Positions 30,699-39,271 are shown, counted from the first letter of the stretch. The stretch is DNA of 64,000 bases from Pseudoflavonifractor gallinarum (GCF_014982855.1 NZ_JADCKF010000005.1:124001-188000); one strand, 5' to 3'. Translations and numbers: made by a program. Notes: generated by a model not told the origin, from the letters alone.

Positions 30699-32425
30699 TC
30701 GAGACATTCAGAGGTATCTGGCGGTTTGCCGGTGAGGAACAGCGCAACATCCGGCGCTCGGTGATCGCTTGCTTTTTCAACGCGGTGTTCCATATGTTTG
30801 AGATCGCCGCCATTTACTACACCATCCTGGCTCTGCTGGATGGAAAAACCGGCCATGCCACGGCGTGGCAGGCGCTGGGTCTGTTGGCAGTCAGTATTCT
30901 GGGCAGCGCCGTGACCAAGTATTTCTCCCAACTCCAGCAGACCCACGCCGGGTACTTCATGGCGGCCAATAAGCGCGTGGCCATCGGGCAGCGGATGAAA
31001 TCCGTCCCCATGGGCTACTTCAACGACAACAGCCTGGGAGAGCTCACCGGGGTCTGCACCACTGTACTGGACAATGTGGAGACTGTGGCCCCCATGGTGT
31101 TGGTGACCATGCTGGGCGGGATGCTCAACGCTCTGGTCTTTACGGTGATGATCCTGATTTTTGACTGGCGGATCGGTCTCATTGTGGTGGCGGCCACAGC
31201 AGTTTATTTGTTCATCACCTCGGCCATGGAGCAAAAATCCGCCGCCCTCGCCCCGCACCGTCAGAAATCCGAGGCCAAGTTGGTGGAGGCGGTGCTGGAG
31301 TATGTGCAGGGCATGAGCGTGGTGAAGTCCTTCAACCTCACCGGACGGGGTGACCGCACCTTGCAGGAAGCACTGGAATACAACTGCCGCAGCAACCTGA
31401 ACATCGAAAAGATGTTCACCCCTTATATTATGGCGCAGGGGATCGCGCTCCAGCTGGGAAGCGTGGCCATGATGCTTGCGGCGGTATGGTTCTATCTCTC
31501 CGGAACGATGATTCTGGCCAACGCTCTGATGGTGGTCATCATGTCCTTCCTGGTCTTTGCTCAGATCTCCTCGGCGGGCAGCGGCATGTCCCTGCTGCGT
31601 ATCGTCAGCAGCTGCATGGCCCATGCCGATGAGACGGACGCCATGCCCCAGCTGGCAGAGACCGGTCGGGCCGGCACGCCCAGGGAGCACAGCATTACCT
31701 TCGACCATGTTTCGTTCTCTTATGACCAGCGGCCTATCCTGCGGGATGTATCCTTCGCCATCCCGGACAGGACCACCACCGCCATCGTGGGCCCCAGCGG
31801 TTCCGGGAAAACCACACTGTGTAATCTCATCGCCCGGTTCTGGGATGTGGAGAGCGGCGCCGTCCTGGTGGGCGGTCAGAATGTGAAGGACTATACCCTG
31901 GAGGGCCTGATGGATCAGATCTCCATGGTATTCCAGAAGGTCTATCTCTTTGCCGACACGGTGGAAAACAACATCAAGTTTGGATGCCCGGGCGCCACCC
32001 ACGAGGAGGTGGTGGCCGCGGCGAAGAAGGCCTGTTGCCACGACTTCATTCTCACCCTGCCCCAAGGCTACGACACCGTCATCGGCGAGGGTGGTTCCAG
32101 CCTTTCCGGCGGCGAGAAGCAGCGCATCTCCATTGCCCGGGCGATCCTGAAGGATGCTCCCATCGTGATTCTGGATGAAGCCACCGCCAATGTAGACCCG
32201 GAGAATGAGGACCGGCTGCAAAAGGCCATCGAAGCCCTGACTCGGAACAAGACCATCCTGATGATCGCTCACCGGCTGAAGACGGTCCGCAACGCCGACC
32301 AGATCCTGGTGCTGGACGGCGGACAGATCGTTCAGCGGGGCACCCACAGCCAGCTCATGGCCCAGGAGGGCTTGTATCAAGCGTTCGTATCTGGCCGTAA
32401 AGAGTCCGGTCAGTGGAAGCTCTAA
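30695..32425 (+). CDS. ABC half-transporter, TMD-NBD fusion, pair 2 distal
   Basis: 576 residues from ATG 30695, which overlaps the previous stop (ATGA) and follows AAAGGAGGG. Walker A GPSGSGKTT, Q-loop MVFQKVYLFADT, signature LSGGEKQRISIARA, Walker B VILDEATANVDPENE, H-loop MIAHRLKTV. It resembles the distal members at 23905 and 42130 more than its own partner, so pairs were duplicated as units. A strong terminator at 32460 ends the operon. Confidence 0.88.
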   Translation: MIETFRGIWRFAGEEQRNIRRSVIACFFNAVFHMFEIAAIYYTILALLDGKTGHATAWQALGLLAVSILGSAVTKYFSQLQQTHAGYFMAANKRVAIGQRMKSVPMGYFNDNSLGELTGVCTTVLDNVETVAPMVLVTMLGGMLNALVFTVMILIFDWRIGLIVVAATAVYLFITSAMEQKSAALAPHRQKSEAKLVEAVLEYVQGMSVVKSFNLTGRGDRTLQEALEYNCRSNLNIEKMFTPYIMAQGIALQLGSVAMMLAAVWFYLSGTMILANALMVVIMSFLVFAQISSAGSGMSLLRIVSSCMAHADETDAMPQLAETGRAGTPREHSITFDHVSFSYDQRPILRDVSFAIPDRTTTAIVGPSGSGKTTLCNLIARFWDVESGAVLVGGQNVKDYTLEGLMDQISMVFQKVYLFADTVENNIKFGCPGATHEEVVAAAKKACCHDFILTLPQGYDTVIGEGGSSLSGGEKQRISIARAILKDAPIVILDEATANVDPENEDRLQKAIEALTRNKTILMIAHRLKTVRNADQILVLDGGQIVQRGTHSQLMAQEGLYQAFVSGRKESGQWKL

Positions 32426-32459
32426 GAGGAGGAGCGCCTAAACCATCATGAAAAGAGGA

Positions 32460-32492
32460 GTGCCGCCACCGGATACATTCCGGTGGCGGCAC
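32460..32492 (+). terminator. Rho-independent terminator of ABC pair 2
   Basis: A perfect 14-bp GC-rich stem (32460-32473, 32479-32492) with a 5-base loop, then TCTTGTTGTG. Confidence 0.75.
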
Positions 32493-32553
32493 TCTTGTTG
32501 TGTCCGGGAGATTGCGCTTGAAGGGGCAATTGATACTGAAAATGGAAAATCAC

Positions 32554-32582
32554 TTGACTGGTTAGCGATTGCTAACTATAAT
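32554..32582 (+). promoter_or_regulatory. Promoter of the methyltransferase cluster
   Basis: TTGACT (32554-32559), 17-base spacer, TATAAT (32577-32582). The spacer is almost exactly the iron box. Confidence 0.8.
32560..32577. promoter_or_regulatory. DtxR-like operator (box 12)
   Basis: GGTTAG-CGATTG-CTAACT filling the space between -35 and -10; a bound repressor would exclude RNA polymerase. Confidence 0.8.
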
Positions 32583-32617
32583 CAAGCGTGGAGTACCGTG
32601 TCTTTTGAGGAGGGCCT

Positions 32618-33475
32618 ATGGAGAAGTACAAGGTCCAGAAGGACTCCGTGCAGGAGACGCTCATCATCCCGCTGTATGGCCGGCGGCTCTGCTCGCGGCG
32701 GTTCCCCGGACTTTATCAGGATGCCACGGCGGCCATGCTGATGGAGAAGGTGGACTACGACTTCTCCCCTTTGGAGCGGCAGGCAAACGGTCTGATGCAG
32801 ACCTTCGGCGCGCTGGAGGTCGCCATGCGCCAGAATGACCTCGCCTGGGAGGTGCGGGACTATCTGAATGCCCATCCCAGAGCGGCCGTCATCAATCTGG
32901 GCTGCGGTCTGGACAACACCGGGCGGGCCTGTGACAACGGCCGGTGCAGCATCTGGAACATCGACCTGCCGGATGTGATCGAGCTGCGGGATCGCCTACT
33001 TCCTCCCGGAGAGCGGGAGAAAAATCTGGCCTTTGATCTGAAAGACCCGCGCTGGATGGATGCTGTCCGCGCAGATCCTGGGGATGGGACGGTGCTGTTT
33101 GCCGCCGGGGTCTTCTACTACTTCACGACGGAAGAGGTCAAAGCTCTGGCCACAGGCATCGCAAGACGGTTCCCAGGAGGGCGGCTGGTCTTTGACGCGG
33201 CCGGGCAAACGGCCGTTCGGCTGATGCTGAAAACCTGGGTGAAGCAGGCGGGCATCCGGGATGTGGGCGCCTATTTTTCCGTCAAGGATGCCAAGGGGGA
33301 TCTGGAGCCATGGTCGCCGCTGTTTTCTGTTTCCAGCCGGGGCTATATGCTGGGCTATCAATCGCTTCATGATCCGGCGGTTCGGCCCGTCCACCGGCTG
33401 CTGGCGAAGCTGGCCGACGGACCGATGCACCTGCAGATCGTCCGGATCGACTTTGCAGAATACAGTCACGATTAG
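32618..33475 (+). CDS. LCM/TcmP-type O-methyltransferase-like protein
   Basis: 285 residues, GGAGGGCCT before ATG 32618. It belongs to the leucine carboxyl methyltransferase superfamily (PF04072-like): VINLGCGLDNTGRACDNGR is the SAM site near residue 95, then WNIDLPDVIELRDRLLPP and the gate VLFAAGVFYYF. Bacterial members methylate carboxyl or hydroxyl groups of small metabolites. It heads a cluster of four methyltransferase genes and shares the family with the last one at 35637. The substrate is unknown. Being iron-repressed, it may modify or release an imported iron complex (inference). Confidence 0.82.
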   Translation: MEKYKVQKDSVQETLIIPLYGRRLCSRRFPGLYQDATAAMLMEKVDYDFSPLERQANGLMQTFGALEVAMRQNDLAWEVRDYLNAHPRAAVINLGCGLDNTGRACDNGRCSIWNIDLPDVIELRDRLLPPGEREKNLAFDLKDPRWMDAVRADPGDGTVLFAAGVFYYFTTEEVKALATGIARRFPGGRLVFDAAGQTAVRLMLKTWVKQAGIRDVGAYFSVKDAKGDLEPWSPLFSVSSRGYMLGYQSLHDPAVRPVHRLLAKLADGPMHLQIVRIDFAEYSHD

Positions 33476-33488
33476 ATTGGAGAAGATT

Positions 33489-34044
33489 ATGCCCATTGAA
33501 CTATGGCAAGGGCTGCTGATTCCCTTTGCGGGGACAACGCTGGGTGTGGCATGTGTCTTGTTTATAAGGAGGCGAAGATTAGTATGAAAAGATTGATTAA
33601 AGGTGGATTTTTGACATTAAGTGGTGTTATTGGAGTTATAGGAACGATGATGGTCGCAATGCAAAATCCGTCAAGTGCGTGGGAAACACCACCCGGAAGA
33701 ATGGTAACAAGTATTTTGGAAAACGAGATGTTAATCCCTGCGATTTTGTTTCTTCTCCTTTTAGTTTCTGGATTATATATTCTCCTGACAGAAAACAAAG
33801 CAGATTAATAAATTTTCGTTTAATAGTAGAACCGATGGGCACAATCCTGACGGTTCTTCTGGCGGGGATTTTGGTTCCGGTACTGCCTTACGCCCTGAGC
33901 TTTGCCGCCGGAGCGATGGTCTATGTGGTAGTAGAGGAATTGATCCCGGAGATGTCAGTGGGAAAGCACTCCAATATAGGGACTATTCTGTTTGCAGTCG
34001 GTTTTACCCTCATGATGACGCTGGATGTGGCGCTGGGTGCTTGA
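33489..34044 (+). pseudogene. ZIP-family metal transporter gene with the middle lost
   Basis: The N-terminal part (33489-33587) encodes MPIELWQGLLIPFAGTTLG and a short basic segment ending IRRRR, then TGA. The C-terminal part resumes about 33827 with IVEPMGTILTVLLAGILVP and runs to 34044 with AAGAMVYVVVEELIPEM, VGKHSNIGTI and a last membrane span. Both match the ends of bacterial ZIP (ZupT-like) permeases, but the central five or so spans with the metal-binding histidines are missing. A small intact ORF (33584-33808) occupies the gap. The transporter cannot be functional. Confidence 0.72.
33584..33808 (+). CDS. Small two-span membrane protein inserted in the ZIP gene
   Basis: 74 residues. 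AAGGAGGCGAAGATTAGT precedes ATG 33584; the ribosome site lies in the last ZIP codons. Two hydrophobic stretches are seen (FLTLSGVIGVIGTMMVAM and MLIPAILFLLLLVSGLYILL) separated by a conserved-looking SSAWETPPGRMVTSI. The gene is clearly AT-richer than its neighbours, which suggests recent arrival. A degenerate copy lies at 22381-22509. Family and role unknown; an immunity or membrane-stress peptide would be one idea but nothing shows it. Confidence 0.62.
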   Translation: MKRLIKGGFLTLSGVIGVIGTMMVAMQNPSSAWETPPGRMVTSILENEMLIPAILFLLLLVSGLYILLTENKAD

Positions 34045-34062
34045 GTGAGTGAAGGTGAAAAA

Positions 34063-34755
34063 ATGGGACAAGAAGAGCGGATTCAAAACGCCTACCGGGG
34101 ATTGGGAGGCAAACGGACATTTTATGATGGCATGATCACCTGTTCCACCCTGTCAGGCCGGGCGGTGTGCCGTCTGGTATGGGAAATGGGCCGGGCGGAA
34201 ACCCAGGACTACCTTTGCGCCGCCCTTTCCGGAATACCGGAGGGGTTTTCCGGAAGACTGCTGGAAGTCCCCGTGGGTACCGGCATACTGACCATGCCCC
34301 TCTATCGGGAAATGCCGGAGGCGGAGATCACCTGCCTGGATTACTCGCCGGAGATGCTGGAGCGGGCAAAATCCCGGGGCGAGGGACTTGCCCATGTGCG
34401 CTTTCAGCAGGGGGATGTTGGGGCGCTGCCTTTTGGGGATGGCAGTTTCGACATCGTGCTCTCGCTCAACGGGTTTCATGCGTTTCCGGATAAGGAGGCC
34501 GCCTGGCGGGAGATCTTTCGTGTACTGCGGCCCGGCGGAGTTTTCTGCGGCTGCTTCTATGTGACGGGGCAAAACCGCCGCACGGACTGGCTGATCCGCA
34601 GGCTGTATGTGCCAAAGGGCTGGTTCACCCCGCCCTTTGAGACGGCGGAGAGCCTGCGGCATCGTCTGGAGGAAACATTCGGGCCGGCAAAGGTTCGCAC
34701 CGTTCAGGGCATAACCTCTTTTGTCTGCCGGAAGGCGAAGGAGAAACACCCGTAA
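34063..34755 (+). CDS. Class I SAM-dependent methyltransferase (UbiE-like)
   Basis: 230 residues from ATG 34063 (GAAGGTGAAAAA upstream; GTG 34045 possible). Motif I is modified, LLEVPVGTGILTMPL, with Pro-Val in place of the usual Gly-Cys/Ala. It continues CLDYSPEMLERAKSRG, FQQGDVGALPFGDGSFDIV and FRVLRPGGVFCG, so the fold is complete. A C-terminal DWLIRRLYVPKGWFTPPF is typical of a small family seen with siderophore-type ABC genes (my impression, not verified). Second functional methyltransferase in the cluster. Confidence 0.85.
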   Translation: MGQEERIQNAYRGLGGKRTFYDGMITCSTLSGRAVCRLVWEMGRAETQDYLCAALSGIPEGFSGRLLEVPVGTGILTMPLYREMPEAEITCLDYSPEMLERAKSRGEGLAHVRFQQGDVGALPFGDGSFDIVLSLNGFHAFPDKEAAWREIFRVLRPGGVFCGCFYVTGQNRRTDWLIRRLYVPKGWFTPPFETAESLRHRLEETFGPAKVRTVQGITSFVCRKAKEKHP

Positions 34756-34796
34756 ACGAATTGTACACAAATATTGAACAACAGGAGGAAAATCAA

Positions 34797-35612
34797 ATGC
34801 AGCAAAAGCGTAATCAACAAGCAGAAATTCGTCTCGGTAGCCATGGCGAAGACTACGGAAGCTGGATGTCCAATCCCGTGTTCTATATTATTGGCGGTAT
34901 CACGGCTCTGGCCGTAGTTTTGGCCGTACTCTCCTTTTCGGTGTTCCACATCACGGTTCTCGGTGTTCTGTTCTCTGTTGTTGCGGCGGCGCTGGTGGCC
35001 CTGCTGGTCTGGATCACATGGATCAGGCGTCAGTATGCCTTTGGCGGTGGCGGGATTATGGAACAGGTTCACCGGGTCGTTCTCTCTCACCTGGACTATG
35101 ACGGACAGGGCAGTCTCTTGGAGGTCGGATGCGGTTCCGGGGCCCTGTCGATCCGTGCGGCCCTAACCTGGCCGGAGACAAAGGTCACTGGCATGGACTA
35201 CTGGGGAGCTGTTTACAATTACAGCAAGGCCCTCTGTGAGAAAAACGCCGCAAGTGAAGGTGTGGCCTCCCGGTGTGTATTCCAGCATGGCGACGCCAAT
35301 CATCTGGATTTCCCCGATGAGAGTTTTGATGCGGTCATCAGCAACTATGTCTACCATAATGTCATGGGAGCCGATATGCACAAGCTGCTGCTGGAGAGCC
35401 TGCGAGTGCTGAAAAAAGGAGGCGTCTTTGCTCTGAACGATGATATGAAGCCCAAGCTGTACGGCGATATGGATGCCTTTGCGCAAAAGCTGCGGGAGAT
35501 GGGCTATCAGGATGTCCGGCTCATTGATACCGCAGAAGAAGCCTTCGGCTCCCACCGCCGGGCTGCCATGATGATGCTGGGATCTTCCCAGCTGCTTGTC
35601 GGCAGAAAGTAA
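34797..35612 (+). CDS. Membrane-anchored SAM-dependent methyltransferase
   Basis: 271 residues from ATG 34797, with AGGAGGAAAATCAA upstream. Two membrane spans lie near the N-terminus (VFYIIGGITALAVVLAVLSF and VLGVLFSVVAAALVALLVWI), then a cytosolic methyltransferase domain from about residue 95: LLEVGCGSGALSI, GMDYWGAVYNYSK, GDANHLDFPDESFDAVISNY, LRVLKKGGVFAL. Its location at the membrane beside importer genes would suit modification of an entering compound. It is transcribed with the adjacent methyltransferases. Confidence 0.85.
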   Translation: MQQKRNQQAEIRLGSHGEDYGSWMSNPVFYIIGGITALAVVLAVLSFSVFHITVLGVLFSVVAAALVALLVWITWIRRQYAFGGGGIMEQVHRVVLSHLDYDGQGSLLEVGCGSGALSIRAALTWPETKVTGMDYWGAVYNYSKALCEKNAASEGVASRCVFQHGDANHLDFPDESFDAVISNYVYHNVMGADMHKLLLESLRVLKKGGVFALNDDMKPKLYGDMDAFAQKLREMGYQDVRLIDTAEEAFGSHRRAAMMMLGSSQLLVGRK

Positions 35613-35636
35613 TTCGTCAAAACGGGAGGGCTGACC

Positions 35637-36461
35637 ATGTCCAAGTTGGGCGTTGTGGAGGACACATTGTTTGTCCCCATGCTGGGCAGGCTCTATGCCA
35701 GCGAGCACTGCCCGCAGATCTTATACGATGGGAAGGCGCTGGAGCTGAAGGAGAAGCTGCCGCCCGAGCTGCTGTCGCAGGGCCGCCTGAGTCAGTATAC
35801 CCTGCTGGCTTCCGCCGCTCGGTCTGCCAATCTGGACCGGATCATCCGGGCCTTTCTGGAGCGCAGGCCGGACGGTGTGATCGTCCAGCTCGGCTGTGGC
35901 CTGGAGACGGTCTATTACCGCTGCGACAATGGAAGGTCGCACTGGTATGCCGTGGATCTGCCCCATGTGGTGGAATACCGGCGAGAGCTGCTGCCGGAGC
36001 CGGAGCGGGAGACCTATCTCGCCGGAGACGCCTTTGCCGAGGACTGGATCAGGCAGATCCGCGCTGATGTGCCGGATGCTCCTATTCTGGTCACCGCCGG
36101 CGGCCTGTTCCACTATTTTGAGGAAAGCAAGGTTGTGGGCCTCCTGCGGATGCTCACGGGGTTTGGAGAGATTGAAATCGTCTTTGATACCGTGAGCAAA
36201 AGCGGTATGGCCATGATGCGGAAAAAGTACATGAAGCAAGTGGGCCACGGAGATGCGCAGATGTTTTTCTATGTGGATTCCGCATCGGTGCTGGCCGGAA
36301 AAATCGGCAGTGGGGTCAGGGTGCTGGCTGAGGAGCCTTATTACCGCCATATCCCCCGAACCGGATTGAAGCTGTCCACCAAGATCAGCATGGCAGTTTC
36401 GGACCGATTCTGTATGGTGAAGATGGTACATCTCTGTCACAGCGCTAAATTCCATGACTAA
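35637..36461 (+). CDS. LCM/TcmP-type O-methyltransferase-like protein, second copy
   Basis: 274 residues, CGGGAGGGCTGACC before ATG 35637. Same superfamily as the gene at 32618: VIVQLGCGLETVYYRCDNG near residue 85, YAVDLPHVVEYRRELLPEPE, and VTAGGLFHYFEE. The N-terminal LGVVEDTLFVPMLGRLYAS corresponds to SVQETLIIPLYGRRLCS in the other copy, so the two are paralogues at the two ends of the cluster. It is last of the methyltransferase genes before the first ECF module. Confidence 0.82.
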   Translation: MSKLGVVEDTLFVPMLGRLYASEHCPQILYDGKALELKEKLPPELLSQGRLSQYTLLASAARSANLDRIIRAFLERRPDGVIVQLGCGLETVYYRCDNGRSHWYAVDLPHVVEYRRELLPEPERETYLAGDAFAEDWIRQIRADVPDAPILVTAGGLFHYFEESKVVGLLRMLTGFGEIEIVFDTVSKSGMAMMRKKYMKQVGHGDAQMFFYVDSASVLAGKIGSGVRVLAEEPYYRHIPRTGLKLSTKISMAVSDRFCMVKMVHLCHSAKFHD

Positions 36462-36526
36462 ACGGGATAAAGTCGTCCAATCGGAGCAGAAAGAACGGCG
36501 ATGTGTCGCTATACTCAGTAAGGAGG

Positions 36527-36545
36527 GGCGCGCTGAGCGCCTTTT
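36527..36545 (+). terminator. Short terminator after the methyltransferase cluster
   Basis: GGCGC-GCTGA-GCGCC followed by TTTTC, 60 bases after the last methyltransferase stop. Confidence 0.5.
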
Positions 36546-36557
36546 CTCAGAAATAAC

Positions 36558-36575
36558 GGTTAGCATAATCTAACT
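36558..36575. promoter_or_regulatory. DtxR-like operator (box 13)
   Basis: GGTTAG-CATAAT-CTAACT, 24 bases upstream of the first MptD-type gene. Confidence 0.7.
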
Positions 36576-36598
36576 ACGTTGAAGGAGAGCGGTACATC

Positions 36599-37198
36599 AT
36601 GAACACGCAGAAAAAAGGGATGACGGGAAAGGACATCATTACGGTGGGAATTTTCTCCGCCATCTACTTTGTCATCAACTTTGCTTTTATGCTTCTCAGC
36701 GGTCTGCATCCCCTGCTTTGGATCTTGATGCCTGGCCTGATCGCCGTATTTGCGGGTATCCCATTCCTGATGATGTGTACTAAGGTGCCAAAGACCGGCG
36801 CAGTGGTCCTGATGGGCTTTATTACGGCCTTGATCTACTTTGTTACTGGCCAATTTACGGTGGTGATTCTCATTGCTTTTGCGGTGAGCTGCATCCTGGC
36901 GGAGCTTTGCCGGATCTGTAGCCATTACCGGTCTTTCCGTGGTAATGCTCTGGCCTACGTGTTTTTCTCGCTGGGGATGATCGGCTCCCCGCTGCCTGTC
37001 TGGATCATGCGGGACAGTTTTCTGGCGCAGATCAGCCAGCAGGGAATGCCGGAAGCCTATGTCTCCACCTTGGCGGCATTGACTTCCCCGGGTATGATCG
37101 TGGTTCTGGTGGGGGCGCCTATCGTGGGAGCTATTCTGGGTATCCTGCTGGCCAAAGGAATGTTCCGCAAGCACTTTGAGAAGGCGGGGATTCTGTAA
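36599..37198 (+). CDS. ECF transporter S component, MptD/Trep_Strep family (module 1)
   Basis: 199 residues with about six hydrophobic spans (IITVGIFSAIYFVINFAFML, LLWILMPGLIAVFAGI, IYFVTGQFTVVILIAFAV). The shared opening LTxKDxITxGIFSAIY and closing FRKHFEKAG are found in all three modules of the window. S components bind the substrate in the membrane and work with a T protein and ATPases, without a periplasmic binding protein. The substrate of this subfamily is not established. Ribosome site GAAGGAGAGC. Genes for T and A follow with overlaps. Confidence 0.85.
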   Translation: MNTQKKGMTGKDIITVGIFSAIYFVINFAFMLLSGLHPLLWILMPGLIAVFAGIPFLMMCTKVPKTGAVVLMGFITALIYFVTGQFTVVILIAFAVSCILAELCRICSHYRSFRGNALAYVFFSLGMIGSPLPVWIMRDSFLAQISQQGMPEAYVSTLAALTSPGMIVVLVGAPIVGAILGILLAKGMFRKHFEKAGIL

Positions 37199-37199
37199 C

Positions 37200-37895
37200 A
37201 TGGAGGAGGCACGGCGCTGTTTGGTGTTCGACCCCAGGGTGGGTCTTGCTCTGCTGGTTTTCGCCAATCTGGCAGCCTTTAGTGAGCAACCTTTTTGGAT
37301 GGAAATGATATGGATCGGTTTTCTCCTGCTCCTGATGCTGCTCCATCGCTGCTTTGCCATGGTGGGGAAAAGCCTCTTGATCTTCGGAGGAATCCTGTGC
37401 CTGCAATACTGGATTCTGCCGGCTGCGCCGGGATGGGTTGCTACCAGCTTTTCCATTTTCGCTAACTATGCCCGCCGGATGATGCCCTGCCTGATAATCG
37501 GCTTTCTGATGCTTCGCCGGACGCCTATGCCTTATCTGGTGGCTGGAATGCGGAAGATCCATTTCCCTCAGCGGCTGATCGTAGCCGTCTCGGTGACGCT
37601 GCGGTACTTTCCCGCCATTCGGGAAGAGACAGGCTATATCCGCGATGCGATGCGATTGCGGGGCATCCGGGGATTGGCAAAGCTGGAGGGGATCATGGTT
37701 CCCCTGATGGTCTCCGCTACCGGCACTGCGGAGGAGCTGTCCGCAGCGGCAGTGACCCGGGGAATCGAGGACCCGGCGCCTAAGACCAGTCTGGTGGAAC
37801 TGCGGGTCTCGCCGGTGGACGACGCCGCGTTCCTTGTGGGTGTGGGGCTTACCGTTGCCCTTCTGGCAGTCAAATTGGAGGTGTTTCCATGGTAG
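37200..37895 (+). CDS. ECF transporter T component (module 1)
   Basis: 231 residues from ATG 37200, one base after the S-component stop. An EcfT/CbiQ-type membrane protein: N-terminal FDPRVGLALLVFANL, several spans, then coupling helices with the two conserved motifs RDAMRLRGIRG and AAVTRGIED. These contact grooves of the ATPases. It is coupled to S and A genes in one message. Confidence 0.87.
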   Translation: MEEARRCLVFDPRVGLALLVFANLAAFSEQPFWMEMIWIGFLLLLMLLHRCFAMVGKSLLIFGGILCLQYWILPAAPGWVATSFSIFANYARRMMPCLIIGFLMLRRTPMPYLVAGMRKIHFPQRLIVAVSVTLRYFPAIREETGYIRDAMRLRGIRGLAKLEGIMVPLMVSATGTAEELSAAAVTRGIEDPAPKTSLVELRVSPVDDAAFLVGVGLTVALLAVKLEVFPW

Positions 37896-39271
37896 AGCTG
37901 CAAGATGTGTCCTTTTCCTATACAAAAGAAGTGGGCACCCTCACCCACGTGGATCTGACCATCCGGTCGGGAGAATGTGTACTGCTCTGCGGCGCTTCCG
38001 GCTGCGGAAAAACCACCATCACCAAGCTGGTCAACGGCTTGATCCCGGCATTTACGGAGGACTGCATACTGACCGGACAGGTCCTGCTCCACGGCGCACC
38101 GGTGCGGGAACAGCCTCTTTACCAACTGGCCCGGCAGGTGGGGTCTGTTTTCCAGAACCCCAAAAGTCAGTTTTTCAATATGGATTCCGACAGTGAGCTG
38201 GCCTTTGGCCTGGAAAATCAGGGCATGACCCGGGGTGAGATCCTCCGCCGGCTGGATGATACCACCGACCGCCTGCACCTGAAGCGGCTGAGGGGCCGGA
38301 ACATCTTCGCCATGTCGGGCGGAGAAAAGCAGTTGCTGGCCTTTGCCTCGGTCTATGCCATGGGGCCGGAGCTCTACATTTTGGATGAGCCTACGGCCAA
38401 TTTGGATCGGGATACCATCGAAAGACTCCATGATCAAATCGCTTACCTGAAAAGTCAGGGACACACCATTCTCATTGCGGAGCATCGGTTGTACTTTCTG
38501 GCGGATCTCATAGATCGGGCCGTCTATCTGCGGGACGGGATCGTGGAGCGGATCTGGAGCGGAGCAGAATTCCGGCGGCTGGCTGAGACAGACCGGATCG
38601 CTCTGGGTCTTCGCACACTCACGCCTACTCAGGTGACTCTGCCGCCCTCCCGCGCTGCGGGGGAACAGGATGGACTGTCTGTGGAGGGACTGTGCTGCCG
38701 GTACAAGCGAGAGCCGCCGGTATTTCAAAACCTTTCCTTCTCCGCCCGCCCGGGAGAGGTGCTGGCCGTCACGGGTGACAATGGCGTGGGAAAAAGCACC
38801 CTTTCCCGCTGCTTGTGCGGCCTGATGCGGGAGAGTGCCGGAACGATCCGCCTCAACGGCCGCATCCTTGGTGCGAAGCAGCGGCAGCGGATCGCCTACT
38901 GCGTCATGCAGGATGTGAACCATCAGCTCTTTTCCGACAGCGTATGGGGAGAGTGTCAGTTGGCTATGGAAGGACTCTCTGACCAGCGCATCCAGGAGGT
39001 GTTGGAGCGGCTCCATTTGCTTGCGTTCCGGGAAAAGCACCCTATGTCCCTCTCCGGCGGTCAGAAGCAGCGTTTGGCGGTGGCTACCGCCATGCTGTCC
39101 CAAAAGCCGCTGCTGGTATTCGACGAGCCCACCAGTGGTCTGGACTATGCAAGAATGCAGGAAGTGGCTCGCTGCGCACGGGAACTGGCGGACGAGGGCC
39201 GGGTGGTTCTGGTGGTGACACATGACCGCGAATTTCTCCAGTGCGCCTGTGATCGAGTCCTGGAACTTTGA
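37889..39271 (+). CDS. ECF transporter A component, fused double ATPase (module 1)
   Basis: 460 residues from ATG 37889, overlapping the T gene. Two nucleotide-binding domains in one chain. First: Walker A GASGCGKTT, Q-loop SVFQNPKSQFFN, signature MSGGEKQLLAFA, Walker B LYILDEPTANLD. Second (from about 265): GDNGVGKST, CVMQDVNHQLF, LSGGQKQRLAVA, LLVFDEPTSGLD, VVTHDREFL. Fused EcfA-EcfA' proteins drive dedicated ECF modules. Both sites look catalytically complete. Confidence 0.9.
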   Translation: MVELQDVSFSYTKEVGTLTHVDLTIRSGECVLLCGASGCGKTTITKLVNGLIPAFTEDCILTGQVLLHGAPVREQPLYQLARQVGSVFQNPKSQFFNMDSDSELAFGLENQGMTRGEILRRLDDTTDRLHLKRLRGRNIFAMSGGEKQLLAFASVYAMGPELYILDEPTANLDRDTIERLHDQIAYLKSQGHTILIAEHRLYFLADLIDRAVYLRDGIVERIWSGAEFRRLAETDRIALGLRTLTPTQVTLPPSRAAGEQDGLSVEGLCCRYKREPPVFQNLSFSARPGEVLAVTGDNGVGKSTLSRCLCGLMRESAGTIRLNGRILGAKQRQRIAYCVMQDVNHQLFSDSVWGECQLAMEGLSDQRIQEVLERLHLLAFREKHPMSLSGGQKQRLAVATAMLSQKPLLVFDEPTSGLDYARMQEVARCARELADEGRVVLVVTHDREFLQCACDRVLEL

